DNA from: Streptacidiphilus sp. PB12-B1b
GTDB taxonomy: Bacteria > Actinomycetota > Actinomycetes > Streptomycetales > Streptomycetaceae
Direction: 5' to 3'
Length of the DNA stretch: 64,000 nucleotides
NCBI RefSeq assembly: GCF_014084125.1
Contig: NZ_CP048405.1
Span: 4,030,001 to 4,094,000, forward strand
This document shows, in pieces, positions 23,511 through 31,308 of this stretch (position 1 is its first letter; each line of letters begins with the position of its first letter). The translations under genes were made by a program, and so were the position numbers. Under the pieces are notes generated by a model. That model was not told the origin of the DNA. It made no database searches and saw only the letters and a list, made by a program, of their open reading frames with translations.

Positions 23511-23784
23511 CTCAGGCACCTGCCCGAACCGCAGCCGTACCAGCCACGGCCACACCGGGCCGCAAGGCGGACCAGGCGGCGTGATGGGAGCGAGGACGGC
23601 GGCGACCAGAGCTCCGCGGGCACGGCCCGGCCGACACGGCACCGGGTGCCCCGGATCTCTCCCGGCCCCGCGTGATTTCCCCTGCGAACGAATTCCCGAT
23701 CACGTTGCATTCCTCCCGGCATAACGGGCCGACGTCACCGTTCCGCTAGGATCATTGCTCCGGCGCCCCATCCCCGCAATACCA

Positions 23785-23800
23785 TGTGATGCAGATCACA
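23785..23800. promoter_or_regulatory. CRP-type palindrome upstream of the NRPS operon
   Basis: TGTGA-TGCAGA-TCACA is a perfect match to the classic CRP/FNR-family site (TGTGA-N6-TCACA). It lies in the 465-bp gap between the leftward MFS-NRPS operon (start 23510) and the rightward gene at 23976. Streptomyces have a Crp protein known to affect antibiotic clusters; binding here is inferred. Confidence 0.55.
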
Positions 23801-23880
23801 CCGCATCGGACCAAGATCCCCGGCGCCCCTTTTTTCGGCCCTTCCCGATCAACCCCATGCATTCCCCCGACCCTCTTTCG

Positions 23881-23924
23881 GCAGGACCGGAACAGGAATA
23901 GGACAGGAATGCAACGGGATCGGC
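23881..23924 (+). promoter_or_regulatory. Four 11-bp tandem direct repeats, SARP-operator-like
   Basis: Four consecutive 11-bp units begin GCAGGACC, ACAGGAAT, ACAGGAAT and ACGGGATC, each followed by three variable bases. SARP activators of antibiotic clusters typically bind heptamer direct repeats with 11-bp spacing just upstream of a -10 box, and the period here fits. The array lies about 50 bp before the start at 23976 and about 370 bp before the MFS start. No SARP gene is in the window. Confidence 0.45.
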
Positions 23925-23975
23925 GAATGACAGCATGGCACCCGAATCCGACTGACCCCGCAGGAGCACACAATC

Positions 23976-24479
23976 GTGAAAGACCCGCCACCTCACAGCC
24001 ACCCCCGCTCCCAGAAAGAGCTCACCCACGCCTACACCGACCTCACCACCGTCGAACGCTGGGCTGCACACACCCACACCGAACCCACCACCAACCCCAG
24101 CCCCGCCACCAACCAACCCCACTACACCATCACGACCGAAACCACCGACGGCATGCACCACATCACCGCCATCACCGCGCACCCCGCCCACCTCGCCACG
24201 GAACAGACCAGCAAAGCGGGTTGGGCCGAACAGGTGGCCGTGGTGCCCGTCACCGACACCACGCCCCGGTCATCCCCGGCGTTGTCCCCGACAGAGCCGG
24301 CACCACCAGCAACGGGCGCACTGGAGCCGGCCGACCTGAGCGTCCTGCGCTCGTTGGTCCGCTCGTTGCTCGACCTCGCCGGACACGAACACGGCCCCGC
24401 ACACACGGACATCGTCCTCACCCCCGCAGGCCCCCACGTCCTGCAGTGCCGGCTGGAACCGCCGCACATCCCTCGGTAG
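23976..24479 (+). CDS. Short protein resembling the C-terminal part of an ATP-grasp ligase
   Basis: 167 residues from a GTG behind an AGGAG site (23962-23966, spacing 9). The C-terminal third (residues about 118-160: a helix SLVRSLLDLAG, then GPAHTDIVLTPAGPHVLQCRL) has the pattern of the last strands of ATP-grasp enzymes, where the family has GxxHTEhxhTPxGPxhhEhNxR. The middle (about 48-90) also resembles the strands before it. The ATP-binding N-terminal lobe is missing, and the metal-binding Glu and Asn of the ExNxR motif appear as Gln and Arg/Leu. It could be a remnant or a non-catalytic partner. The 5' part is rich in Thr, His and Pro. It reads divergently from the NRPS operon and shares its control region. 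Confidence 0.6.
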   Translation: MKDPPPHSHPRSQKELTHAYTDLTTVERWAAHTHTEPTTNPSPATNQPHYTITTETTDGMHHITAITAHPAHLATEQTSKAGWAEQVAVVPVTDTTPRSSPALSPTEPAPPATGALEPADLSVLRSLVRSLLDLAGHEHGPAHTDIVLTPAGPHVLQCRLEPPHIPR

Positions 24480-24518
24480 AGCGTCCGGAAGCAGCTGACG
24501 TTGCGGGCCCGGACTTGG

Positions 24519-24565
24519 CGCCGCTCACCCACGGCAGGCGGTACGCCTGTCATGGGTGAGCGGCG
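24519..24565 (+). terminator. Strong hairpin after the ATP-grasp-like gene
   Basis: Two 22-nt arms (24519-24540 and 24544-24565) pair with one C-A mismatch and one G-U pair around a 3-nt loop. It lies 40 bp past the stop at 24479 and has no T-run, as is common for actinomycete terminators. Confidence 0.6.
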
Positions 24566-24759
24566 GTCGGCGAACAGCTGCCCGAGTCGGCGGATTCCCA
24601 GGCCGGGCCGATGTGCTGACGAGAGCACCACCACCGTTCCCGCATGCGCTACCGGGGACGGTAACCAACCGGGACGCGGACAGGAACACCTCCCACCACC
24701 ATCAGAACCAGCAACGCACCGTCACCCGCAGCCCGGCCCACACCGAAGGAACCCCCACC

Positions 24760-24945
24760 ATGACCCGCACACACACCACCCTCGCCAGCCTCACCCTCGC
24801 CACCCTTACCGCGCTCACCCTCCTCATCACACCCATCGCCACCCACACGGCCCCGGCCACTCACACCACCACCTACCACACCCTCGCCGACGGCCAGAGC
24901 CCCAACGGCACCAACCCCACGCCCTCCCCCAGCCCCACCCACTGA
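24760..24945 (+). CDS. Small secreted peptide precursor
   Basis: 61 residues from an ATG behind a GAAGGA site (24745-24750, spacing 9). Residues 1-30 look like a signal peptide: a short basic start, then a hydrophobic run of Leu/Ala/Thr/Ile (TLATLTALTLLITPIA) and a likely cleavage near THTA-P. The remaining 30 residues are Thr/His/Pro/Ser-rich, without Cys. I recognise no family. Thr/His/Pro use is like that of the neighbouring ATP-grasp-like protein, so they may be of related origin. Confidence 0.5.
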   Translation: MTRTHTTLASLTLATLTALTLLITPIATHTAPATHTTTYHTLADGQSPNGTNPTPSPSPTH

Positions 24946-25034
24946 CTCATCCGCCTCCCTTTCAACGCACCACGCAGACACCCCACAGTCCCCCACACAC
25001 CTCCGGCGCACGCCAACCGATGCAGGCCGAGCGG

Positions 25035-26054
25035 TCAGCGGCGGCGCAGCGACGGGTCGAGCAGTGACGGCGGGGTGTCGAACTTCTCGTGCGGAGCGAG
25101 GTCCAGGCCCGGAGGGACGATGGCGTCGACGGCGTCGAGTACGTCGGCCGGGAGCGTGGTGTCTGCGGCGGCGAGCTGCGCGTGCAGGTGGTCCAACGTG
25201 CGGGGGCCGATGATCGCGCTGGTCACGGCCGGGTGCGCAGTCACGAAGCCGAGCGCGAGCTGGATCATGGTCAGACCGGCCTGGTCGGCGACGTCGGCCA
25301 GTTGCTCGACGGCGTCGAGCCTGGCCCGGTTGGACGGAATGGTGGTGTCGAACCGCTCCGGCATGAGCGTCGAGCGGTTGGTCGTGACGTCCCGCCCCTC
25401 ACGGATCGCGCCCGACAGCCAGCCCGAGGCCAACGGGCTCCATGCGAGCACGCCGAGCCCGTACTGTTCGGTCACGGGCAGGACGTGGGTTTCGATCCCG
25501 CGCTGCAGGATGGAGTAGCTGGGCTGTTCGGTGACGTAGCGGCTCAGGCGGCCGTCCCGGGCGGCCCACTGGGCTTGTACGAGGCGGTAGGCCGGAAAGG
25601 TCGAGGAGCCGAAGTAGCGGATCTTTCCCGATCGCTGAAGGTCCGTCAGGGCCGACAGGGTCTCCTCGTCACTGGTGCTCGGATCCCACCGGTGGATCTG
25701 GTACAGATCGACGTGGTCGACGCCGAGGCGGCGCAGGCTGTTGTCCAGTTCGGTGACCAGCCAGCGGCGCGAGCTGCCCTGGTGGTTGCGTTCGCCGTCC
25801 ATCGGCATGCTCGCCTTGGTGGCCAGCACGATGTCATCGCGGCGGCCGGCGATGGCCTTGCCGACCATCTCCTCGGACTCGCCCTTGCCGTACATGTCGG
25901 CGGTGTCGATGAGGTTGATCCCGGCCTCGAGGGCGGCATCGACGATGGCGGTGGCCTCGTCCTGGGTGGTGCGGCCGATCGCGCCGAAGTTCATGGCTCC
26001 GAGCACGAGGGTGCTGACCTGCACGCCGGTGCGGCCCAAGGTGCGGTACTGCAT
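25035..26054 (-). CDS. Aldo/keto reductase
   Basis: 339 residues, the usual length for the family, forming an NADPH-dependent (beta/alpha)8 oxidoreductase. The catalytic tetrad is visible: Asp50 (in IDTADMYG), Tyr55, Lys80 (in LATKAS) and His121 (in YQIHRWD). The late IIGPRT motif (about 285-290) is the NADP-phosphate site. The closest style is the YajO/Tas-like general reductase subgroup; the substrate is not predictable. The ATG follows a good AGGAGA site. It is divergent from the TetR gene at 26185, with twin operators between, so it is almost certainly TetR-controlled. Confidence 0.93.
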   Translation of the reverse strand: MQYRTLGRTGVQVSTLVLGAMNFGAIGRTTQDEATAIVDAALEAGINLIDTADMYGKGESEEMVGKAIAGRRDDIVLATKASMPMDGERNHQGSSRRWLVTELDNSLRRLGVDHVDLYQIHRWDPSTSDEETLSALTDLQRSGKIRYFGSSTFPAYRLVQAQWAARDGRLSRYVTEQPSYSILQRGIETHVLPVTEQYGLGVLAWSPLASGWLSGAIREGRDVTTNRSTLMPERFDTTIPSNRARLDAVEQLADVADQAGLTMIQLALGFVTAHPAVTSAIIGPRTLDHLHAQLAAADTTLPADVLDAVDAIVPPGLDLAPHEKFDTPPSLLDPSLRRR

Positions 26055-26110
26055 GTCTGTTCTCCTCGATGGTTTGGCTGTCGGGCTCCGGCTCTGGCAT
26101 CATGAGCAAA

Positions 26111-26149
26111 CGGAACCTCGTTCCACTAACGATACGGAACAAGGTTCCG
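26111..26149. promoter_or_regulatory. Twin palindromic operators between the reductase and tetR genes
   Basis: Two copies of GGAAC-N3-GTTCC lie at 26112-26124 and 26136-26148, 24 bp centre to centre. The outer arms CGGAACC and GGTTCCG also pair, making one compound dyad. The position, in the 130-bp divergent gap, is what is expected for the TetR dimer operator controlling both genes. Confidence 0.75.
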
Positions 26150-26184
26150 CATCGCAAGCCCGACAGCGGAGGAAGGGGAAACGC

Positions 26185-26790
26185 GTGACCAACGTGGGCA
26201 ACGGCGACGGAGACGGCGAAGCGGGGAACACGGCCCGTCCCAAGCGGGCGGACGCCCGACGCAACCGGGAGACGCTGCTCGACGCAGCCGCAGCCGTGTT
26301 CGTCACCTCAGGCGTGGAAGCGCCGGTGCGCGACATCGCTGCCCGGGCGGGCGTCGGCACGGGCACGATCTACCGGCACTTCCCCACGCGGGCGGATCTC
26401 ATCATCGCCGTGTACCGGCACCAGGTCGAGGCGTGCGCCGAGGCCGGTCCGACGCTGCTGACCGGCAGCGCGACAGCTCATGCCGCGCTCGGGCAGTGGA
26501 TCGACCTGTTCGTCGACTTCCTGGTCACCAAGCACGGACTCGCCGCCGTACTGCACTCCGACAATGCCGACTTCGAGGCGCTGCACGCCTACTTCCTCGA
26601 CCGGCTGGTGCCCGTGTGCGCCGAGTTGCTCGCAGCCGCCGTGGCCGCCGAAGAGATCAGCGCCGACGTGGACGCCTACCAACTCATGCGCGGCGTCGGC
26701 AATCTGTGCATCGGCGCGGAGAGCGATCCCCGCTACGACGCGCGCCGCCTGGTCGCCCTCCTCATCGCGGGTCTGCGCGTCGCGCAGTGA
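26185..26790 (+). CDS. TetR-family repressor
   Basis: 201 residues from a GTG behind GGAAGGGGAA. The N-terminal helix-turn-helix is clear (residues about 34-66, VRDIAARAGVGTGTIYRHF). The C-terminal ligand domain has the SetR_C/YbiH-like style common in actinomycete regulators next to reductases. It is divergent from the aldo/keto reductase, with twin GGAAC-N3-GTTCC sites between, so the likely model is autorepression plus control of the reductase, relieved by a small ligand. Confidence 0.93.
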   Translation: MTNVGNGDGDGEAGNTARPKRADARRNRETLLDAAAAVFVTSGVEAPVRDIAARAGVGTGTIYRHFPTRADLIIAVYRHQVEACAEAGPTLLTGSATAHAALGQWIDLFVDFLVTKHGLAAVLHSDNADFEALHAYFLDRLVPVCAELLAAAVAAEEISADVDAYQLMRGVGNLCIGAESDPRYDARRLVALLIAGLRVAQ

Positions 26791-26815
26791 GCCCGCGCCC
26801 GGAACGGCTCCCGCT

Positions 26816-27373
26816 CTAGAAGGAGACGTCGAAGTAGACGATGTCGGTGATGTCGACTTCGAGCCCGGCGGCGCGGCCGCCGCCGTCCTTGAAGTAGACC
26901 TCCTGGAGCCCTTCGGCGACGATGTCGCGGAGTTCCCGGTCGCCCGCGCCCTGCTGCTGCGCGTCGAAGAGACGGGCGGCGTAGGGCGCGGGGAGGTGGA
27001 CGGTGAGCCGGCGTTCGCGGGGGTCGTCGGTGGTGCCGATCGGGGCGGTGTAGCCGAAGCGGGCACGGGTCTCGATGGTGATCCCGCCGCTGGTCGCGGC
27101 GCGCTTGCGGGCCTGGCGGCGGACCCGGGGCTGCCAGGCCTTGGCCGCCTCACGGACCAGGGCCGCGCGCAGCTGCGGGCGCGGGGTCTTGCGGGTGCCC
27201 GCCAGGTAGCGCTCCACCGTGCGCTGGGAGACGCCCAGGCGCGCGGCCACGGCCCTGGTGGAGCCCTTCTCGGCGCGCATCAGCAGCCGGATCTGGGCGA
27301 GCGGCGTCTTCGGCGGCTGGCGGGTGAACTGTTCGCGGTCGCCGCGCAGCAGTGCGTCCTCGATGGCGGTCAC
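26816..27373 (-). CDS. tpg: Terminal protein Tpg of linear replicons
   Basis: 185 residues, the usual length of Streptomyces Tpg. Tpg is attached to the 5' ends of linear chromosomes and plasmids and primes end-patching DNA synthesis. Visible features are a helix-turn-helix (about 38-60, AVAARLGVSQRTVERYLAG), the WQPRVR segment (80-85), the conserved RFGYTAPIGTTDD block (105-117) and the C-terminal AEGLQEVYFKDGG block (about 152-164). Thr114 falls in the GTT of that block; Thr114 is the nucleotide-linked residue I recall for the S. coelicolor protein. The GTG start is 3 nt past the tap stop, behind GGGGGAG, so it is the second gene of a tap-tpg operon. The gene itself is intact. Confidence 0.93.
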   Translation of the reverse strand: MTAIEDALLRGDREQFTRQPPKTPLAQIRLLMRAEKGSTRAVAARLGVSQRTVERYLAGTRKTPRPQLRAALVREAAKAWQPRVRRQARKRAATSGGITIETRARFGYTAPIGTTDDPRERRLTVHLPAPYAARLFDAQQQGAGDRELRDIVAEGLQEVYFKDGGGRAAGLEVDITDIVYFDVSF

Positions 27374-27376
27374 CGG

Positions 27377-29628
27377 CTACTCCCCCTCGTCCAGGACCGC
27401 GTCGCCGCCCTTGATGTGGCGGGCCGGGTTGAGCGGCGACGGCGTTCGTTCCATCAGGTCGACGGCCCACAGCATCGGTTGCACGCCCTCCACCTTGGCC
27501 AGGCCGGGTGTGGCGCCGAGCCGGAACGTCCCGGGCAGCACCTTGCCCGCACCGGTCAGCGGCAGGAAGCCGAGCGGGTCCGGGGTCGAGCTGGGGTAGA
27601 CGACGCAGTCCGACAGCACCGCCAGGGGGTAACGTCCGTTGGCCCGGGCGACGTTGGCCATCTTGCGGTGCAGGTTGACCCGGGCCTTGGCGATGACCGC
27701 GGCGCGGATGTCCGGCCGCCAGGTCGCGCGTTCCAGGGCGGGCCAGCGCTCCCCGTCGCGGTAGTGGCGGCCCTGGGGGCGCTCGCGGAGCTTGCCGATG
27801 CCGCCCTTGACGGTCGACTTGATGGCCGACAGCACCATGGCGATCTGCTGGTGCCGCAGGTGCGCCGCCGCCAGGGCGTCGTCAGCCGCCGGCTCGTGCA
27901 GGCCGGCCTCGGCCAGCTCCCGGCGGAGCGCGGACAGATCGGGGTGGGCGGCCTTGAGGATGCGGTGCGCGTTCATGGCGGCGAGGAAGCGGCGCTCGTC
28001 GGCGTCCTTGTCGACGGGGATGCCCGCGTCGGCCATGGTGGTCACGTATGCCTCGCGCAGCCGGTCGTGCCACGGATCCAGGTACGGGCCCGACGCGTGG
28101 CGCAGGAACGCCTCGACCGGTGCGACGTCGGCCCCCAGCTCCACGGCGTACGCCACGGTGGGTGTCGCGTACCAGGCGGGGCCGGTGGGGCGCTGCCCGG
28201 ACGGGGTGAACGGGCTGGGGAGCAGCGGGTCGGTGTCGACGTGGGAGAGGTCGACGTACCAGCTGCCGGGGTCTTCTTGTCGAACGCCGGGTAACGGACG
28301 TGCTCGGGCGCGCCCAGGCCGACGGTGAGGCGGGCGGCGGCGGCGAGGAAGGCGGTGTTGATGTCGATGCCGACCGCCCAGGGCAGCAGCATCTCCGCAT
28401 CGGCGAGTGTCTCCACCGGGCGGACCCACTGGTAGGCCTCCTCGTCGAGGAACCCGGCCGTCCAGCCCTGGGCGACCGGGTGTTCGGCGGTGGCCTCCGG
28501 CGGCGCCGGGTCCACCGGTCCGGCGAGCGCGCCGGGGTTGGGCGCGGAGACCCATGCCCCGGCCTCGTTCCTGGCCGCGCGGGTCGGCGGGCGCAGACTG
28601 GTCATCAGCTCCAGGCCGGAGACGGCGGTGGAGCCGCGCGGAGTGATCACCCGGCTGGCATAGACCCCGAGCACACGGGCCAGTTCGGGCGCGGGCAGGC
28701 GTCCGGCGTCGCCCCAGGCGCGGGCGTCCAGGGCGTCCCAGGGCAGGACCGCCAGCTGGACGCACTGGCGCTGACCGTCGGTGGCGGGACGGTAGATCCG
28801 CGCCCACGGGCCGAACCCGCGCTTGGTCAGCTGCCATTTCGCCCGGGTGATCTGCTTGACGACCTTGTGGCTCTCCGGCAGCCGCCGGGACCGCAGCGCC
28901 TCCTCGCTGTCGAGCGCGGGCGGCAGTCCGAGCCGCTGCACGGCCCCGGCGGTGAGCACGACCAGCGGGTCGCCGTCCTTGCCGTTGCGGTGCAGGCGCG
29001 GGGTGCCCAGCCCGGACTCGCGCAGGGTCCACTCCACGAGCTGCGGAACGGTGGTCGCGGGGCACTCCAGCACCAGGCCGCCGAGCCCGTACGCATGGCC
29101 GTCGCCGTCCAGCACCACGAGCGGCCCGTGCGGGAACCGGGTATCGGCGGGCTGCACGGCCTTCGGCGCGGCGGGTCGGCGCGGCGCGGAGGCGGAGGCG
29201 GGGGCGGGCGCAGGCGCCGGTTCGGGCGCGGCGGTCGGCGACGGCGCGGCCGGGGGCTGCGGCGCGGCGGCCGGTGGCTGCGCGACGGGTGCGGAGGGCG
29301 AGGGGACGGTCGGCGCAGCGGCGGCGGGCGCGGGTGTTGCGGGGGCGTCCGGGGCGTGCTCGGGAGCGGGCGCCGCGGCCGGGTAGCGCTCGGCCCAGCC
29401 CTCCAGCAGCCGCAGGTACGCCTGCAGACGGGGCGGCCGTGGTTCGCTGCGGCCGTTCTCCCAGTTCTTCACCGTCTGCGTGGTGGACTTGAGCGCGGCG
29501 GCAAGGCGGGCCTGGGTGACGCCGGCGGCCTCCCGCAGCCGTACCCGCTCGGCCGGGTCGGGCAGCTGCGGCTGAACGCCTTCCAGGAGCGCGTCAACCG
29601 CATCGAACAGCTCTTCCTGAGTTGCCAC
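27377..29628 (-). pseudogene. tap: Telomere-associated protein Tap with an apparent 1-nt frameshift
   Basis: Tap binds the telomere 3' overhang and recruits Tpg. The N-terminal half reads from the GTG at 29628: a helix-turn-helix (about 28-65, LREAAGVTQARLAAALKS), an Ala/Pro linker (about 85-150), then conserved Tap sequence to YPAFDKKTP. There the good sequence jumps frame to GSWYVDLSHVD and runs on to 27377. The joint is at about 28266-28271, where minus-strand ACCCCGGCAGC would need one more G or C to keep frame. With that base the protein would be 750 residues, normal for Tap. Possible causes are a sequencing error in a G/C run, a true mutation, or slippage on CCCCGG. The intact downstream tpg favours an error or a recent change. 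Confidence 0.88.
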
Positions 29629-29637
29629 GGCGACAAG

Positions 29638-29656
29638 CTAGCACATGTTTATCCTT
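29638..29656 (-). promoter_or_regulatory. Two-codon mini-ORF with its own ribosome site before tap
   Basis: On the minus strand AAGGAT (29656-29651) precedes, at 4-nt spacing, ATG-TGC-TAG (29646-29638), which is 9 nt before the tap GTG. tap itself has no well-placed ribosome site. The upstream AT-rich stretch (29651-29685) contains GATAAT, a good -10 match. Ribosomes ending at this TAG might reinitiate at tap. This could also be chance. Confidence 0.3.
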
Positions 29657-29776
29657 GTCATTATCCGTATTTTTTACTCTTGAATTACCCGGCCGCAGAT
29701 GGTCCGATTCACTCCTGTTCGTGCATCTGCGCAGGTCAAACCGGCTTTGTCGGAGCCCGGTGGTAGTGTCGTTGCC

Positions 29777-30217
29777 ATGAACTCGCGTGATCTTGCCAAC
29801 CTCGCGCACCTCCGGCGGGCACGGGATCTGATCGACCGGGAGTACGCCCGTCCGCTCGACGTGCCGACGATGGCCCGCCACTCGCTGATGTCGCCCGCGC
29901 ATTTCGCCCGGCAGTTCCGGGCCGCCTACGGCGAGACGCCGTACAGCTACCTGATGACGCGCCGGATAGAGCGGGCGATGGCGCTGCTGCGTGCGGGCGC
30001 CAGCGTGACCGATGCGTGCATGGAGGTCGGCTGTACCTCGCTCGGCTCGTTCAGCTCCCGTTTCAGCGAACTCACCGGAGAGACGCCGAGCGCGTACCGC
30101 GCACGCGAGCACAGCGCGGTCGCGGCGATGCCTCCCTGCGTGGCGAAATCACGGACCCGGCCGACCCGGCAGACACCGAGCAGGATTCGAGAAGCGGGCC
30201 GCGAGAGCGCCGCCTAG
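29777..30217 (+). CDS. AraC-family regulator (DNA-binding domain only)
   Basis: 146 residues. The two helix-turn-helix units of the AraC family cover residues about 7-105: the first around VPTMARHSLMSPAHFARQF, the second around VTDACMEVGCTSLGSFSSRF with the closing GETPSAYR. There is no N-terminal sensing domain, as in the small SoxS/MarA-like proteins. The rest is a basic 35-residue tail. Its stop is 10 nt before the glyoxalase-fold gene, so the two probably form an operon, a pairing common in actinomycetes. Confidence 0.92.
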   Translation: MNSRDLANLAHLRRARDLIDREYARPLDVPTMARHSLMSPAHFARQFRAAYGETPYSYLMTRRIERAMALLRAGASVTDACMEVGCTSLGSFSSRFSELTGETPSAYRAREHSAVAAMPPCVAKSRTRPTRQTPSRIREAGRESAA

Positions 30218-30227
30218 CGTTACCCCC

Positions 30228-30638
30228 ATGAACATCTCACTCCAGTACTGCCACATCACCGTCAACGACGTGGACGAGGCCCTCGGCTTCTACCGCGACG
30301 CCCTCGGCCTGGAGGTGCGCAACGACGTCGCCTCGGGCGGATTCCGCTGGGTCACCCTGGGCAGCGCGGCCCAGCCCGACCTGGACATCGTGATCTCGGA
30401 ACCGCACGCGGGACGCTCCCAGGCCGACGGGGACGCCCTGCAGGAGCTGCTCACCAAGGGCGTCCTGCCGATGGTCATCTTCCGCTCCGACGACCTCGGC
30501 GCGACCTTCGAGAAGGTGCTGGCCTCCGGCGCCGAGGTGCTCCAGGAGCCCATGGACCAGCCCTGGGGCCCGCGCGACTGCGCCTTCCGCGACCCCTCGG
30601 GCAACATGGTACGGATCTCCCAGGCCCCGAAGGCCTGA
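30228..30638 (+). CDS. VOC (glyoxalase/bleomycin-resistance fold) protein
   Basis: 136 residues with two beta-alpha-beta-beta-beta halves: first QYCHITVNDVDEALGFYRDALGLEV (His at 9), second from about residue 80 ending DPSGNMVRISQ. This fold makes metal-dependent lyases, dioxygenases or drug-binding proteins, and the substrate cannot be told here. It sits directly behind the AraC gene with no clear ribosome site, so its translation may depend on the upstream gene. Confidence 0.88.
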   Translation: MNISLQYCHITVNDVDEALGFYRDALGLEVRNDVASGGFRWVTLGSAAQPDLDIVISEPHAGRSQADGDALQELLTKGVLPMVIFRSDDLGATFEKVLASGAEVLQEPMDQPWGPRDCAFRDPSGNMVRISQAPKA

Positions 30639-30661
30639 CCGAGGCCGGCAGCCGCCCACCG

Positions 30662-30695
30662 GCTCCCCGCCTCCCTTCGGGGGTCGGCGGGGAGC
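30662..30695. terminator. Shared hairpin between the VOC gene and cynS
   Basis: A 10-bp perfect GC stem (GCTCCCCGCC at 30662-30671 with GGCGGGGAGC at 30686-30695) lies in the gap between convergent genes and can end both transcripts. Confidence 0.6.
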
Positions 30696-30746
30696 GGGCC
30701 GGGCAAGAGCGTCACGCGTGCACGGAATGCTGGGGAGGACGCACCG

Positions 30747-31217
30747 CTAGAAGGGCTTGGTGGGCAGGTACTTGCCGTCCAGGGTGATGACCGCGCGCTC
30801 ACCGCCCTCGGGGTCGGCGACCTTCTTCACGTCGAGCTTGAAGTTGATGGCGCTGATGATGCCGTCGCCGAACTCTTCGTGCACCAGCGCCTTCAGCGTG
30901 GTCCCGTAGACCTGCAGCATCTCGTAGAAGCGGTAGATGGTCGGGTCGGTCGGGATGCCGCCGGGGATCGAGCCCCGGGTGGGGATGGTCTGCAGCAGCA
31001 TGGCTGCATCGTCATCCAGGCCGAGGAGCCGGGCGACAGCGGTGGCCGACTCGGCCGGGAGGGCATGCTGGCCGAGCACGGCCGCGGTGACGTAGGCGAC
31101 CGACAGACCGGCCGCGTCGGCGATCTGCTGCCAGGAGAGGTCCTGGCGCGTCTTGGCGTCGACGGCCGCGATGGCCAGAGCCTGCCGGGCAGAGGGGTCG
31201 AACTGGGCGTGCGGCAT
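30747..31217 (-). CDS. cynS: Cyanate hydratase (cyanase)
   Basis: 156 residues, exactly the family length. Cyanase converts cyanate and bicarbonate to ammonia and carbon dioxide (through carbamate) as a decamer. The catalytic residues are in place with the E. coli numbers: Arg96, Glu99 and Ser122 in YRFYEML and GIISAI. The N-terminal part has the expected helical bundle ([20 protein letters not shown]). The ATG follows AAGGAAA. It lies 91 bp behind the carbonic anhydrase gene in the same direction, with a LysR regulator divergent: the classical cyn arrangement in which the anhydrase replenishes bicarbonate. Confidence 0.96.
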   Translation of the reverse strand: MPHAQFDPSARQALAIAAVDAKTRQDLSWQQIADAAGLSVAYVTAAVLGQHALPAESATAVARLLGLDDDAAMLLQTIPTRGSIPGGIPTDPTIYRFYEMLQVYGTTLKALVHEEFGDGIISAINFKLDVKKVADPEGGERAVITLDGKYLPTKPF

Positions 31218-31308
31218 GGAGGGGTTTCCTTTCAGCAGCGCCGACCGGCCACAGCACGGGCCGGTACGGCGGGTTGATGGGCTTTCGGACAAGAGAACTG
31301 ACGCCTGG

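Noticed and set aside
24501-25067. 188-codon open frame after the ATP-grasp-like gene
   Set aside because: Runs through a terminator hairpin and over the secreted mini-gene, His/Pro/Arg-rich with no family pattern.
26816-29628. A telomere inside the window next to tap-tpg
   Set aside because: No cluster of terminal-type palindromes is seen and normal genes flank both sides.
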